Of a stretch of DNA of 64,000 nt, positions 1 to 8,394 are shown in pieces. The position numbers and the translations under genes are program-made. Numbering within the stretch: position 1 is the stretch's first letter; the number at the start of each line of letters is the position of its first letter. The notes below the pieces were generated by a model. The model was given only the letters and a program-made list of their open reading frames with translations, did not search any database and was not told the DNA's origin. Source of the stretch: UBA10438 sp964432155 (lineage in GTDB: Bacteria > Bacteroidota > Ignavibacteria > Kapaibacteriales > Kapaibacteriaceae); assembly GCA_964432155.1 (NCBI GenBank), contig CAYSMF010000001.1:124001-188000 (forward strand), written 5' to 3'.

Positions 1-1
1 G

Positions 2-883
2 TTTGGTGGGTACTCGGGAGAAGTCGGACAATGTGAGCGCATCGACGGACTTGAGCATATCACCGGAATCGAGATGATTGATCAAACGCCGATCGGTCGC
101 TCAAGCCGTTCAACACCGGCAACGTACACTAAGGTGTTCGATGCAATCCGTGATGTGTTTGCATCCACGCAGTCCGCAAAGCAGCTTGGCTGGCGTCCCG
201 GACATTTCTCGTTCAACGTCGCTGGTGGTCGCTGCGAAACATGCGAAGGGGCTGGCACCGTTACGATTGAGATGCAGTTCTTGCCCGACATTGAGCTTCC
301 ATGTGAGAGCTGTGGAGGAACTCGCTATAAGCGCGATGCACAGCACATTCTCCACAAGGGCAAGTCAATCATCGATGTACTTGGGATGACGGTCGAAGAG
401 GCAATTGCACATTTCTCTGATAGTCCACGAATTGTCGCCAAGCTTTCGATCCTCCGTGATGTCGGTCTCGGATACATTCGTCTCGGACAACCCTCGACAC
501 ACCTAAGCGGTGGGGAAGCGCAACGCATCAAACTTGCGACCCATCTCGACACGCAAGCACAGGGGTCGGTGTTGTTCATGTTCGATGAACCAACAACTGG
601 TTTGCACGTGCATGATGTATCAGCGCTGATCGATGCATTCAACCGACTTGTTGATCAAGGCCACACACTCGTTGTGATTGAGCACAATGTGCACGTTATG
701 GCTGCTGCTGACTGGATTGTTGACATGGGGCCAGGTGGTGGTACGCAGGGCGGACGAGTTGTGGCCACAGGCACACCGAAAGCCGTTGCCTCGATTGATG
801 GTTCCTACACGGGACAGGCGTTGAAGACGCTCTTTGCAGAGCATGGAACGGTTGTTCGTAAGCGGCGGACTACCAAGTCATGA
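2..883 (+). CDS. uvrA: Excinuclease ABC subunit UvrA, C-terminal part (5' end outside window)
   Basis: UvrA is the damage-sensing ATPase of nucleotide excision repair. The frame is open from base 2 and gives about 293 residues, roughly the last third of a protein usually near 940 residues. The second zinc module is visible as CETC, 19 residues, then CESC. It is followed by the ABC signature LSGGEAQRIKLA and a Walker B region LFMFDEPTTGLH, the standard order for the second ATPase domain. The stop overlaps the start of the next gene as ATGA. A methionine at base 74 is internal and not the real start, because conserved UvrA sequence precedes it. Identification is secure; the missing 5' part is only due to the window edge. 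Confidence 0.97.
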   Translation, partial: FGGYSGEVGQCERIDGLEHITGIEMIDQTPIGRSSRSTPATYTKVFDAIRDVFASTQSAKQLGWRPGHFSFNVAGGRCETCEGAGTVTIEMQFLPDIELPCESCGGTRYKRDAQHILHKGKSIIDVLGMTVEEAIAHFSDSPRIVAKLSILRDVGLGYIRLGQPSTHLSGGEAQRIKLATHLDTQAQGSVLFMFDEPTTGLHVHDVSALIDAFNRLVDQGHTLVVIEHNVHVMAAADWIVDMGPGGGTQGGRVVATGTPKAVASIDGSYTGQALKTLFAEHGTVVRKRRTTKS

Positions 884-1929
884 ATCTTCGAACCATCATC
901 CGTGTAGTCATCAGTGGTGCAATCGTTGCGGGAGCGCTATGGTTTCTGCTGCGTGATGTGGACCTTGCGGAGGTATCGCGGTACATGGGGGATTCGAACA
1001 TCCTCCTGCTTGCGACCACCATTCCGCTGATTGTTCTGTCACACGTGACACGCGCCATACGGTGGCGCTTACTCTTGCGTCCGGCAGCGCCGCATGTACG
1101 CACATCAACAGCCTTCTCGGCTGTCATGATCGGCTATGCGGTAAACACGATCATTCCGCGTCTCGGTGAGGTTGTTCGCCCGTGGATCTTCGCAAAGCGT
1201 GAGTCGCTCCCAGTGCCCCTTGCCATGAGTAGCGTGCTTGTTGAGCGTGTTATCGACGTGTTGACGCTCCTGATCTCGATCACGGGTGTAGTTGTCTTCG
1301 CACCTGAAGTGGTCCAGTCCATGCTTCCAGGTGTTACCATGGAGACACTGGGCTTGCGACTTGGCGTACCAGCGTTGGCTCTCATCGCGATTCTCGTGCT
1401 CGTTGTCTTCACAAATGTGGGTCCAGCACTTGTGCGCCTGTCAGTCGCACGTGTGAATGCCTCGCTAGCAGAACGACTCAATCAGGTGCTCCTCAAAGTC
1501 CGTGAAGGTATGCGCGCTGTGCAGGAGCCTCGTCTCTACGTCTCACTCGTCGTGCTTTCGGTTCTCGTGTGGGTACTCTACATCATTCCGATCTGGGTTA
1601 CAGCACAGGCGATGCCATACGAATCTGCGCAGTCGCTTTCGATCGCCGGAGCAACCTCGCTGTTATTGGTCATATCAGTCGGTGTTACCATCGCGCCCAC
1701 GCCAGGTGCGTTCGGTGTCTACCAGAGTTTTGCTCAGGTAGGACTCATGGCTCTCACAGCTGCAACGGCATCAGAGGCGCTCGCCTTTGCCATGATTGCT
1801 TGGCTTGTGAACTATGGCATCTCGTTTATCGTTGGCGGACTGTGTTGGCTGAATGAAAGCCGACATGGAATCTCGTTAGCTTCACTTCGAACAATTCAAC
1901 ATTCATCATCATCGACGTCCTCATCATGA
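880..1929 (+). CDS. Flippase-like membrane protein (UPF0104 / lysylphosphatidylglycerol synthase TM family)
   Basis: A 349-residue integral membrane protein with about eight hydrophobic segments. It has the family pattern SHVTRAIRWRLLLRP near residues 54-68, a GYAVNTIIPRLGEVVRP stretch near 85-101 and a late TPGAFGVYQSFAQVGLM segment. These are typical of the UPF0104/AglD-like family, whose members are proposed to flip or modify lipids; the substrate cannot be told from sequence. It lacks the soluble synthase domain of full MprF. It starts inside the uvrA stop (ATGA) and ends in an ATGA overlap with the ferredoxin reductase, so the three genes are probably co-transcribed. The C-terminal tail is serine-rich. 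Confidence 0.8.
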   Translation: MNLRTIIRVVISGAIVAGALWFLLRDVDLAEVSRYMGDSNILLLATTIPLIVLSHVTRAIRWRLLLRPAAPHVRTSTAFSAVMIGYAVNTIIPRLGEVVRPWIFAKRESLPVPLAMSSVLVERVIDVLTLLISITGVVVFAPEVVQSMLPGVTMETLGLRLGVPALALIAILVLVVFTNVGPALVRLSVARVNASLAERLNQVLLKVREGMRAVQEPRLYVSLVVLSVLVWVLYIIPIWVTAQAMPYESAQSLSIAGATSLLLVISVGVTIAPTPGAFGVYQSFAQVGLMALTAATASEALAFAMIAWLVNYGISFIVGGLCWLNESRHGISLASLRTIQHSSSSTSSS

Positions 1930-2957
1930 ATCACGATCAATCACCGGCAGTTCACGAGACTGATGTCATCATCATCGGTGCCGGACCGTGCGGATTGTTC
2001 ACCGTGTTTGAAGCTGGCCTTCTCAAGTGGAAGTGCCATCTCATCGACTACCTTCCAATCCCCGGTGGACAGTGCGCCGAGATCTATCCAAAGAAGCCGA
2101 TCTACGACATCCCTGGTTTTCCATCCGTCCTCGCAGGAGAACTCGTCGACAACCTGCTCAAGCAAGGGGAGCCATTCCACCCAACCTTCACACTGGGTGA
2201 GCGTGCAGACGCGCTTGAGCGTCTCGAAGATGGTCGATTCCGCGTCACAACCTCACGTGGCTCAGTGATCACCGGCAAGACGGTGTTTCTCGCTGGCGGA
2301 CTTGGTTGTTTTGAACCACGGAAGCCAACGATTGCATCGCTGCCGTCCTACGAGGACAAGGGCGTTGAGTACATCATCAAGGACCCTGAGTTCTATCGCG
2401 GTAAGCGGGTGATTATTGGTGGCGGGGGAGACTCGGCTCTGGACTGGACCATTGTCCTGGCCGACATCGCCTCTGAGGTAACGATGATCCACCGAAGCGC
2501 CCAGTTCCGAGCAGCCCCAGACTCAGTCGCAAAGGCTCAGGCACTCGCCGACGCAGGACGCATCACATTGATCACCGATGCACAGGTTACTGACCTGCAC
2601 GGGGATGGCGCACTCTCGTCCGTTACGATCACGCACAACGACGGTGCTACACGACAGATCGATGTCGATCACTTTGTACCGCTGTTCGGTTTGTCACCTA
2701 AACTTGGTCCGATCGCTGAATGGGGCCTATCGCTCGAGAAGAACGCTGTGACCGTCGACCCATTGTCGTTCCAGACCAGCACGCCAGGCATCTATGCCGT
2801 TGGCGACATTAGCGAATACCCGAATAAGTTGAAGTTGATTCTCTGCGGCTTCCATGAAGCGGCTGTAGCGCTGAACTACGAGTACCAGCGCCAGCATCCA
2901 GAGAAGAAGCACGTCATTAAGTACACAACCGTGTCAGGCGTAGGCTCGTTACCATAA
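1926..2957 (+). CDS. Ferredoxin--NADP(+) reductase, thioredoxin-reductase-like type
   Basis: A 343-residue FAD enzyme expected to pass electrons between ferredoxin and NADP(H). The N-terminal dinucleotide motif is IIGAGPCGLF (about residues 16-25) and the second is GGGGDSALDW (about 164-173). The segment PIPGGQCAEIYPKKPIYDIPG is the mark of the YumC/Chlorobium-type reductase. The CxxC redox pair of true thioredoxin reductases is absent. The end AVGDISEYPNKLKLILCGFHEA is the usual FAD-binding tail. The length fits the family. It is the last gene of the uvrA overlap group, and its stop codon lies inside a hairpin. A possible partner ferredoxin lies at 61039-61386. Confidence 0.92.
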   Translation: MNHDQSPAVHETDVIIIGAGPCGLFTVFEAGLLKWKCHLIDYLPIPGGQCAEIYPKKPIYDIPGFPSVLAGELVDNLLKQGEPFHPTFTLGERADALERLEDGRFRVTTSRGSVITGKTVFLAGGLGCFEPRKPTIASLPSYEDKGVEYIIKDPEFYRGKRVIIGGGGDSALDWTIVLADIASEVTMIHRSAQFRAAPDSVAKAQALADAGRITLITDAQVTDLHGDGALSSVTITHNDGATRQIDVDHFVPLFGLSPKLGPIAEWGLSLEKNAVTVDPLSFQTSTPGIYAVGDISEYPNKLKLILCGFHEAAVALNYEYQRQHPEKKHVIKYTTVSGVGSLP

Positions 2958-2963
2958 CGAGCC
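2943..2963. terminator. Perfect 9-bp hairpin spanning the ferredoxin reductase stop codon
   Basis: The arms ggctcgtta and taacgagcc pair perfectly around a cca loop. The stop TAA of the upstream gene forms the first bases of the right arm. It lies between two convergent genes (stops at 2957 and 2991), so it could end transcription from either side. There is no T-run on either side, so it is not a classical intrinsic terminator. Confidence 0.5.
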
Positions 2964-2990
2964 CACACCTGATCGGTAACATGTTGACGA

Positions 2991-3542
2991 TCAGCGAGTT
3001 GCGCTTGCGGCTTTACGAACAGCTGCAGGCGCAGCGAGCATCACGGCTGAAAACAGCCAGGTAGATACGATGCCGTTGAGGAGGAAGTTCCCGGCGTCGC
3101 GATAGAATGCGAGGCCCGCTGCATAGCAAGCGATAAGTCCTTCAATTGTCTGCGGATAGAATCCGCCGTTCAACCAAACTGCGAAGTTTGTTACGGCGAA
3201 GAATCCGACAGCTCCAATGGTACCACCGCCGAGTACGAGGGCTGCAGGCTTCCACGAGCGCATTGCGTAGCCCATGAGTGTAATAGCGACGACTGAGCCA
3301 TACACCCATGGCTGTGTGGCGTGGATTGCGTACTCGGAGCCCATGATCACACCGAGCGCAAGGTCTGACAACAGCATTGCTGCCAGCGGCACGATCAGTG
3401 AACGCAAACGATCGGTCGCGAGCGCACCACCAACCAACGCGATGGCCATGACCGGTGTAAAATTCGGCCAGTGTGGGATCACTCGAAATGCAGCCACAAT
3501 GGCGATTGTTGCCAGCATGGTACGGTCGAGACGATTGTTCAT
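2991..3542 (-). CDS. DUF6580-like putative membrane protein
   Basis: A 183-residue protein with about five hydrophobic segments. The early sequence RVIPHWPNFTPVMAIALVGG and the later FFAVTNFAVWLNGG fit the DUF6580 family of uncharacterised membrane proteins; the overall look resembles small ECF-type transporter S-components, but this is inference. I chose the ATG at 3542 because GGAG lies seven bases upstream; a GTG at 3566 would add eight residues. It stands alone between convergent and upstream genes, with AT-rich DNA (3567-3645) as its likely promoter region. No function can be assigned. Confidence 0.7.
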   Translation of the reverse strand: MNNRLDRTMLATIAIVAAFRVIPHWPNFTPVMAIALVGGALATDRLRSLIVPLAAMLLSDLALGVIMGSEYAIHATQPWVYGSVVAITLMGYAMRSWKPAALVLGGGTIGAVGFFAVTNFAVWLNGGFYPQTIEGLIACYAAGLAFYRDAGNFLLNGIVSTWLFSAVMLAAPAAVRKAASATR

Positions 3543-3664
3543 GAGGAGCTCCAAGAGGTTCTGCACGTATCAGCAACAGGTGAGTCTGCTGATATCGTTA
3601 GTTTACATAATGCAGATTATATTTCAGATTGGAAAGGGTAATGGCGGAGAATCGTGTGTGATTC

Positions 3665-4918
3665 TTAACCGTTAACCTTATTGCGTGTCAGTGCGTTAGT
3701 GACTTGATCTGCAGCATCTTGTAAGGTGGCAGCAACCAAGAAATCAAGACCTGACTTCTGGAGGATTTCGCGCGCTTCAACAGCGTTCGTTCCGTCGAGG
3801 CGTACGATCACCGGCACGTTGACCGTGACCTGCTGGAGTGCCTGAAGGATGCCATTAGCGACACGGTCGCAACGTACGATACCACCGAAGATGTTGATCA
3901 GAACCGCCTCAACGTGTGGGTCGCTCATCATGATGCGGAAGGCATTTGCGATGCGCTCAACATTCGCTCCACCACCGACGTCCAGGAAGTTTGCCGGCTT
4001 GCCGCCCGCGAGCTGGATGATGTCCATGGTACCCATGGCCAGACCAGCGCCGTTGACCATACAGCCCACGTTGCCGTCGAGCTTGATATAGTTCAGGCTG
4101 TACTTGCCAGCTTCGACCTCGAGTGGATCTTCTTCTGTGATGTCGCGCAGCTCCGCCCAATGTGGGTGCCGGAACTCGGCGTTATCGTCGAAATTGACCT
4201 TTGCATCGAGCGCGATAAACTCGCCATCCTTGGTGACAACCAGTGGATTGACTTCGAGCATGCTGCAGTCCATCACTTCATAGGCGTGATAGAGCTTAGT
4301 GATGAAGTGAACGAAGCTCTTGTATGCTGCACCAGTGAGTCCGAGACCAAACGCCAGTTCACGTGCCTGGAACGGCATGAACCCCGATGTTGGGTCGACG
4401 TGGACCTTGATGATCTTTTCAGGTGTTTCTTCGGCTACAGTTTCGATGTCGACACCGCCTTCGGTTGACACCATGATGAGGTTACGACCGCATCCGCGAT
4501 CGAGCAGGATCGAGCAGTAATACTCGTGACCAATGTTGCAGCCTTCTTCGATCAGCACGCGGCGGACCGTCTTGCCTTCTTGACCAGTCTGGATTGTCAC
4601 AAGGGTGTTGCCGAGGAGTCCCTCAGCTACCTTTTGTGCTTCGTCTTGCAGGTTACCTTGTGTGATCACGGTAACGCCGCGAAGCCCCTTGCCGTTGACT
4701 TCAATCGGTGCACCAGTTGCGGGATCATGTACTGTCCCCTTTCCACGTCCACCTGCATGGATTTGCGCCTTGACGACAAGTGCGCCAACACCGTGTGCCA
4801 CGAAGTCGTTGTAAGCAACTGCGCCAGCCTCAACTGCAGACGTTACTGCCTTGCCACGCAGGACAGGTACACCGTAATGGCGCAGGAGATCTTTGGCTTG
4901 ATATTCATGAATGTTCAT
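3665..4918 (-). CDS. sucC: Succinate--CoA ligase (ADP-forming), beta subunit
   Basis: The beta subunit of the TCA-cycle enzyme that converts succinyl-CoA to succinate with nucleotide phosphorylation. The protein is 417 residues and begins with the family opening MNIHEYQAKDLLRHYGVPV, followed by an ATP-grasp domain (KAQIHAGGRGKGTV). The CoA-ligase domain contains NFLDVGGGANVE and NIFGGIVRCD. The start at 4918 is set by that conserved opening and by AGAGGATCAC just upstream; the frame runs further up but only through the promoter region. sucD is not next to it, so the alpha subunit must be encoded elsewhere. A consensus-like promoter box lies at 4966-4973. Confidence 0.97.
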   Translation of the reverse strand: MNIHEYQAKDLLRHYGVPVLRGKAVTSAVEAGAVAYNDFVAHGVGALVVKAQIHAGGRGKGTVHDPATGAPIEVNGKGLRGVTVITQGNLQDEAQKVAEGLLGNTLVTIQTGQEGKTVRRVLIEEGCNIGHEYYCSILLDRGCGRNLIMVSTEGGVDIETVAEETPEKIIKVHVDPTSGFMPFQARELAFGLGLTGAAYKSFVHFITKLYHAYEVMDCSMLEVNPLVVTKDGEFIALDAKVNFDDNAEFRHPHWAELRDITEEDPLEVEAGKYSLNYIKLDGNVGCMVNGAGLAMGTMDIIQLAGGKPANFLDVGGGANVERIANAFRIMMSDPHVEAVLINIFGGIVRCDRVANGILQALQQVTVNVPVIVRLDGTNAVEAREILQKSGLDFLVAATLQDAADQVTNALTRNKVNG

Positions 4919-4949
4919 GTGATCCTCTATGGGGTGGAATTTCGCGTCG

Positions 4950-4957
4950 TACTTTTG
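4950..4957 (+). promoter_or_regulatory. TAnnTTTG promoter-like box upstream of the PhnD-type gene
   Basis: TACTTTTG fits the Bacteroidota -7 consensus TAnnTTTG. It lies about 55 bases upstream of the start at 5013, in the short divergent region shared with sucC. No convincing -33 TTG element was found by eye. Confidence 0.5.
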
Positions 4958-4965
4958 TGCAGCAT

Positions 4966-4973
4966 CAAAATTA
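4966..4973 (-). promoter_or_regulatory. TAnnTTTG promoter-like box upstream of sucC
   Basis: The minus strand reads TAATTTTG, an exact match to TAnnTTTG, 48 bases upstream of the sucC start. It lies eight bases from the oppositely oriented box at 4950-4957, so the two promoters would overlap. Confidence 0.55.
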
Positions 4974-5012
4974 CGGAACCTGCGCGGTAATCGCGAACAA
5001 GCAATCATCCAC

Positions 5013-5954
5013 ATGAACATCGCACGATATTATATCTCGGCTACGATCCTGATTCTGGCCTGGCTAACCCTCCGTCCGGTCATCCTTACGGAGGACATGT
5101 CGCCTGGGAGCGAGGCTAATCCTATCCGTCTGATGCTCACGCCCTCGACCGATGCCCATGCGATCATTCAGGACGGTGACAAGCTCGCAGCGTTCCTGTA
5201 CGAGCGCACAGGCCTGCATGTGGAGGTTTCGGTGCCCAACTACTATATCACGGTCGTCGAGGCGTTTGGGACTGGTCGTGCTGACATGGCCATCATGAAC
5301 ACGTTTTCCTACCTCCTGGCCCATGCCAAGTATGGTGCACAGGCCAGTTTGCGCGTTGCGCGCCGCTACGGCGAGCTGAGCTACCGTGGAGAGTTCATTG
5401 TGCGTGCAGATGCTGGAATTGACTCGCTTCGTCAGCTTCAGGGCAAGACGGTGGCCTACGTCGACCCATCATCGACATCCGGGTATATCTATCCGAAGGA
5501 GATGCTGCGACGCCTTGGTGTGAGTCCGCGCGAGGAGATGTTCGCCAACGGACACAACCAAGTGGTAACGAAGGTCTATCAGGGCGACGTTGATGCCGGC
5601 GCAGTGTTCTACTCGCGGCCCGACACGGTAACTGGTGAGCAGCTCGACGCGCGTGCGAAGGTTGTTACGGAGTACCCGGACGTCTACTCAAAGGTTAAAG
5701 TTCTTGCACTTACCGATGAGATCCCGAACGACCCTGTCGTTACACGAAAGGGGCTTCCAGAGGACGTGCGTGCACGGTTGATCAATGCCCTACTGGAGTT
5801 TCAATCGACAGCGGAGGGCAAGCGGGCGCTCCTAACGATCGCCAGTATTGAGGGCTTCGTTCCAACAACAGATGATGCCTACGACGGTGTGCGCGAGCTT
5901 GTTGCTCGCTACGGAGTCGACGTCGAAGGGGCTCTCAAGAAAAAGAAGCGCTGA
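5013..5954 (+). CDS. PhnD-type phosphate/phosphonate ABC transporter substrate-binding protein (orphan)
   Basis: A 313-residue periplasmic binding protein of the PhnD/SsuA-like family. An N-terminal hydrophobic segment (about residues 5-22) serves as signal or anchor. The family features PSTDAHAIIQDGDKLAAFL, GRADMAIMNTFSYLLA and VAYVDPSSTSGYIYP are present; the last forms part of the ligand loop. The start at 5013 was chosen because the upstream extension crosses the promoter region. No permease or ATPase gene is adjacent, so it is either an orphan component or works with a distant transporter. The ligand could be phosphonate, phosphate or something else. The protein ends in a run of lysines. 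Confidence 0.85.
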   Translation: MNIARYYISATILILAWLTLRPVILTEDMSPGSEANPIRLMLTPSTDAHAIIQDGDKLAAFLYERTGLHVEVSVPNYYITVVEAFGTGRADMAIMNTFSYLLAHAKYGAQASLRVARRYGELSYRGEFIVRADAGIDSLRQLQGKTVAYVDPSSTSGYIYPKEMLRRLGVSPREEMFANGHNQVVTKVYQGDVDAGAVFYSRPDTVTGEQLDARAKVVTEYPDVYSKVKVLALTDEIPNDPVVTRKGLPEDVRARLINALLEFQSTAEGKRALLTIASIEGFVPTTDDAYDGVRELVARYGVDVEGALKKKKR

Positions 5955-5956
5955 GC

Positions 5957-6364
5957 TTAATTCGTCAGCTTGCGGGCAAATGCGGTAACTCCGCGTGCCA
6001 CGCCAGTCACGAGCGATGCAAGATCTTCGAGTGCTGGACGGACGCGTGCAACGAGGCTCTGCTCGAGCTCGCGAACGTCGTCGGCAATTCCCGCGATGTT
6101 GCGAACGCCACCACTGAGTGTGTCAACTTGTTCTTCAAGTTTGCGGAGTGACGAGTTTGCACGATCGAGTGCTTCACTCGTCTTGACAAGAACAGGAATT
6201 GTCTGTTCCTTTACCTGATGGACATCGCGTTGCATCGACTCAACGACATCGGTCATACGCTCGATGTTTGAGCCTGCGCGCACGAGCACGATCGCTGCGA
6301 CAATGGCAAGAACTGTGATAGCTCCGAGAGCTACATACAGCAGAGCAAGGAGAGTTGCGTCCAT
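5957..6364 (-). CDS. DUF948-like membrane-anchored coiled-coil protein
   Basis: A 135-residue protein with one N-terminal transmembrane segment (about residues 5-28) and then a long helical, coiled-coil region (VVESMQRDVHQVKEQTIPVL, then SSLRKLEEQVDTLSGGVR). This layout matches DUF948/YtxG-like proteins. These often sit beside YtxH-domain proteins, as here: the ytxH-like gene ends three bases upstream. Both are general-stress-associated in Bacillus; the role here is unknown. It is the last gene of the kdsC-ytxH-DUF948 operon, converging with the PhnD-type gene two bases away. Confidence 0.75.
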   Translation of the reverse strand: MDATLLALLYVALGAITVLAIVAAIVLVRAGSNIERMTDVVESMQRDVHQVKEQTIPVLVKTSEALDRANSSLRKLEEQVDTLSGGVRNIAGIADDVRELEQSLVARVRPALEDLASLVTGVARGVTAFARKLTN

Positions 6365-6367
6365 GGC

Positions 6368-6760
6368 TTACTGAAACTCCGAGCGAAATGCGTCGTCGCC
6401 AGCCTTTGATGCATCGCCTACACGTGCAGCGCGATTCTTAGCGTCGCGCAGAACCTGCTCAGCATTCGACATGAGATTTTCAGCTTGATGACGTGCAGTC
6501 GAAACAATGCGCTCTGCCGCAATGCGACCCTCGTTCACGACGTCGTCGAAGCCTGCATCAGATTGATGTCCTGCGCCAGTGGCCTTATTGAACATCTGCT
6601 GTGCCTTGTCGACGACTTCTTCCGTGCGATCGGCGATATCACGGCGCAGTTCACGTCCGCTCTTTGGAGCAAACAACAGCGCGACGACCGCACCAACGGC
6701 ACCACCAACTACGGCTCCGATGAGAAAGCCTTTTGAGTAGGATGAGTTGTTGTCTTCCAT
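6368..6760 (-). CDS. YtxH domain-containing protein
   Basis: A 130-residue protein with the YtxH pattern: a glycine-rich membrane segment (GFLIGAVVGGAVGAVVALL, about residues 10-28), then FAPKSGRELRRDI and an amphipathic helical tail. The start at 6760 was chosen because AAGGAGACAACA precedes it and the family sequence begins there; the frame extends 35 residues further upstream without family character. It lies between kdsC and the DUF948-like gene on the minus strand. The function of YtxH proteins is not established; they are membrane-associated and often linked to stress. Confidence 0.85.
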   Translation of the reverse strand: MEDNNSSYSKGFLIGAVVGGAVGAVVALLFAPKSGRELRRDIADRTEEVVDKAQQMFNKATGAGHQSDAGFDDVVNEGRIAAERIVSTARHQAENLMSNAEQVLRDAKNRAARVGDASKAGDDAFRSEFQ

Positions 6761-6782
6761 TGTTGTCTCCTTCGGGTTGGTG

Positions 6783-7298
6783 TCACCATTGTTCTGGGAG
6801 CGTGCAGGGTTTGCCTTGTGCCTGAAGGATAATCTCGGCAATCTCTCGAACGGCTCCGTTGCCACCCGATGCAGCGGCGACGTAATGTGCCCGCTGTTTG
6901 ATTGCTTCGACCGCGTCAGACGGGCATGCAGCGAATCCGCAAAGTCCCATGACGTGATAGTCGTTCACATCGTCGCCAATATACGCAATGGACTCTGGCG
7001 ACAGGGACAGGTGACGGGAAAGCTCGTGGAATGTTGCAGTCTTATCGTGACTGCCCAGGTAGACGTGGGGAACCCGGAGTTTTGCCGCGCGCGTTGTAAC
7101 GATCGGTGTGTCTTCGCTCGTGATGATTGCCGTGGTGATGCCGGCCCGATGCAGAAGCGTGATGCCCATGCCATCGCGGGTGCTGAACCGCTTGAGCGCT
7201 TCGCCTTGCGGACCGTAATACATGGCTCCGTCGGTGAGCGTACCGTCAACGTCCATGATGACGAGCTGAATTCGTGATGCGCGCTCTTGCAGTGTCAC
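6783..7298 (-). CDS. kdsC: 3-deoxy-D-manno-octulosonate 8-phosphate phosphatase (KdsC/YrbI family HAD hydrolase)
   Basis: Removes phosphate from KDO-8-phosphate to give KDO, a core sugar of LPS. The 171-residue length is typical of KdsC. The HAD nucleophile motif is DVDGTLTDG (D16, D18), the motif III lysine is around K86, and the acidic motif IV reads YIGDDVNDYHVM (D109, D110, D113). There is no cap domain, as expected. The start is a GTG at 7298 with GAGG upstream; a nearby ATG is out of frame. It leads an operon with the ytxH-like and DUF948-like genes, and shares a 71-base divergent region with prmA. Confidence 0.93.
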   Translation of the reverse strand: MTLQERASRIQLVIMDVDGTLTDGAMYYGPQGEALKRFSTRDGMGITLLHRAGITTAIITSEDTPIVTTRAAKLRVPHVYLGSHDKTATFHELSRHLSLSPESIAYIGDDVNDYHVMGLCGFAACPSDAVEAIKQRAHYVAAASGGNGAVREIAEIILQAQGKPCTLPEQW

Positions 7299-7336
7299 TC
7301 ATGACCTCGTTGAATGGTGTGGCTTCATCAAATGCG

Positions 7337-7344
7337 TAGTTTCG
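7337..7344 (+). promoter_or_regulatory. TAnnTTCG promoter-like box upstream of prmA
   Basis: TAGTTTCG lies 26 bases upstream of the prmA start. It differs from TAnnTTTG by one base, and the same CGTAGTTTCG string occurs before purB. Confidence 0.4.
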
Positions 7345-7369
7345 TGGCCAAATTACGGATAGGAATTGC

Positions 7370-8218
7370 ATGCCGACACGATACGTTCTCTTGACGCTCT
7401 CAATCCCAGAAGAGGAAATGGACCTTGCCATGGGTGTCCTCGGCGGGTATCCCCTGCTCGGCGTTGAACAGGGTCTCGACGAGTGCACGGTCTGCTTTGA
7501 GCAGAACGACTGGCAGCAGGACTATGCTGAGGCGATTCTGACAGAGCTGAAGCAGGTTGGCGTTTCGGCGCAGCTCGTGAAGCTGGGCACGGAAGAGGAC
7601 CAAAACTGGAATGCCGAATGGGAGGCAAGTATCGACCCAGTCGTGGTGAACGAACGGATCATCATTGTACCTGAGTGGCGCGCCAGCGAGTTCTCCTATC
7701 CGATGACACTCGTGATTACGCCAAAGATGTCGTTCGGCACGGGTCACCACGCCACCACGCGAATGATGTGTCGCCTCATGGAGGTGTATGCGAAAGCTGG
7801 CGATACATGGGTTGACGTCGGCACAGGCACTGGAGTTCTGGCCATTATGGCTGCCAAGCTTGGTGCAACCGACGTGTACGCGTTCGATAACAACGAGTGG
7901 TCGATCGTCAACAGTCACGAAAACGTTGTTCGGAACGCCGTGGAAGATATCGTGCGGCTCGAACAGGCTGAACTACAAGATGTACAACTCCCCCGCTGCA
8001 ATGGTCTGGCCGCGAATCTGTACCGACACCTTGTGATTCCGTATGCGCAGTCATTCATCGATGCCGTAGAGCCAGGTGGTGTGATCTTGATTTCTGGGAT
8101 CTTGAAGTACGATCGTGATGAAGTCGCAGCTCCGTTCCTTGCAGCAGGCTGCACGCTCGTCGACGAATTAGCCGAAAGCGAATGGTGTGCTCTGGCACTC
8201 ACTACACCGCAACGTTAA
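7370..8218 (+). CDS. prmA: Ribosomal protein L11 methyltransferase
   Basis: An S-adenosylmethionine-dependent enzyme that trimethylates ribosomal protein L11. The 282-residue protein has an N-terminal substrate-recognition domain, the PrmA hallmark FGTGHHATT (about residues 122-130) and the SAM-binding loop DVGTGTGVLAI (149-159), with an acidic residue following in AFDNNEW. The late segment AANLYRHLVIPYA stands in place of the usual AN(I/L)xxxxL motif. It is the first gene of a run with a small membrane protein, mfd and tsaB; its TAA stop overlaps the next start as TAATG. Confidence 0.95.
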   Translation: MPTRYVLLTLSIPEEEMDLAMGVLGGYPLLGVEQGLDECTVCFEQNDWQQDYAEAILTELKQVGVSAQLVKLGTEEDQNWNAEWEASIDPVVVNERIIIVPEWRASEFSYPMTLVITPKMSFGTGHHATTRMMCRLMEVYAKAGDTWVDVGTGTGVLAIMAAKLGATDVYAFDNNEWSIVNSHENVVRNAVEDIVRLEQAELQDVQLPRCNGLAANLYRHLVIPYAQSFIDAVEPGGVILISGILKYDRDEVAAPFLAAGCTLVDELAESEWCALALTTPQR

Positions 8219-8394
8219 TGACTGCTCCAAAGAAACAACGTCCGTGGATTTCTGTCGTGCTTGGACTCGTCTTCGGCGCGGCTCTCATCATTGCTGTCCT
8301 CAATGGCGGACAGTGTGAGCGCTACGAGCGCAAGATGGAGCGTCAAAAGATGATGCGAGAGTACCTGGATTCAATGCGCAACCAACGGAAGTAA
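8218..8394 (+). CDS. Small single-span membrane protein, unknown
   Basis: A 58-residue peptide with a basic start, one membrane segment (about residues 9-26, WISVVLGLVFGAALIIAVL) and a strongly charged tail of arginine, lysine, glutamate and methionine. I do not recognise a family. The start overlaps the prmA stop (TAATG), which argues for coupled translation, and mfd follows at once (TAA then TTG). A longer frame starting at 8182 lies inside prmA and is not needed. Confidence 0.6.
   Translation: MTAPKKQRPWISVVLGLVFGAALIIAVLNGGQCERYERKMERQKMMREYLDSMRNQRK

Noticed and set aside
3914..4990. Open frames of 184 and 154 residues on the plus strand across sucC
   Set aside because: They are antisense shadows of the well-conserved sucC gene.
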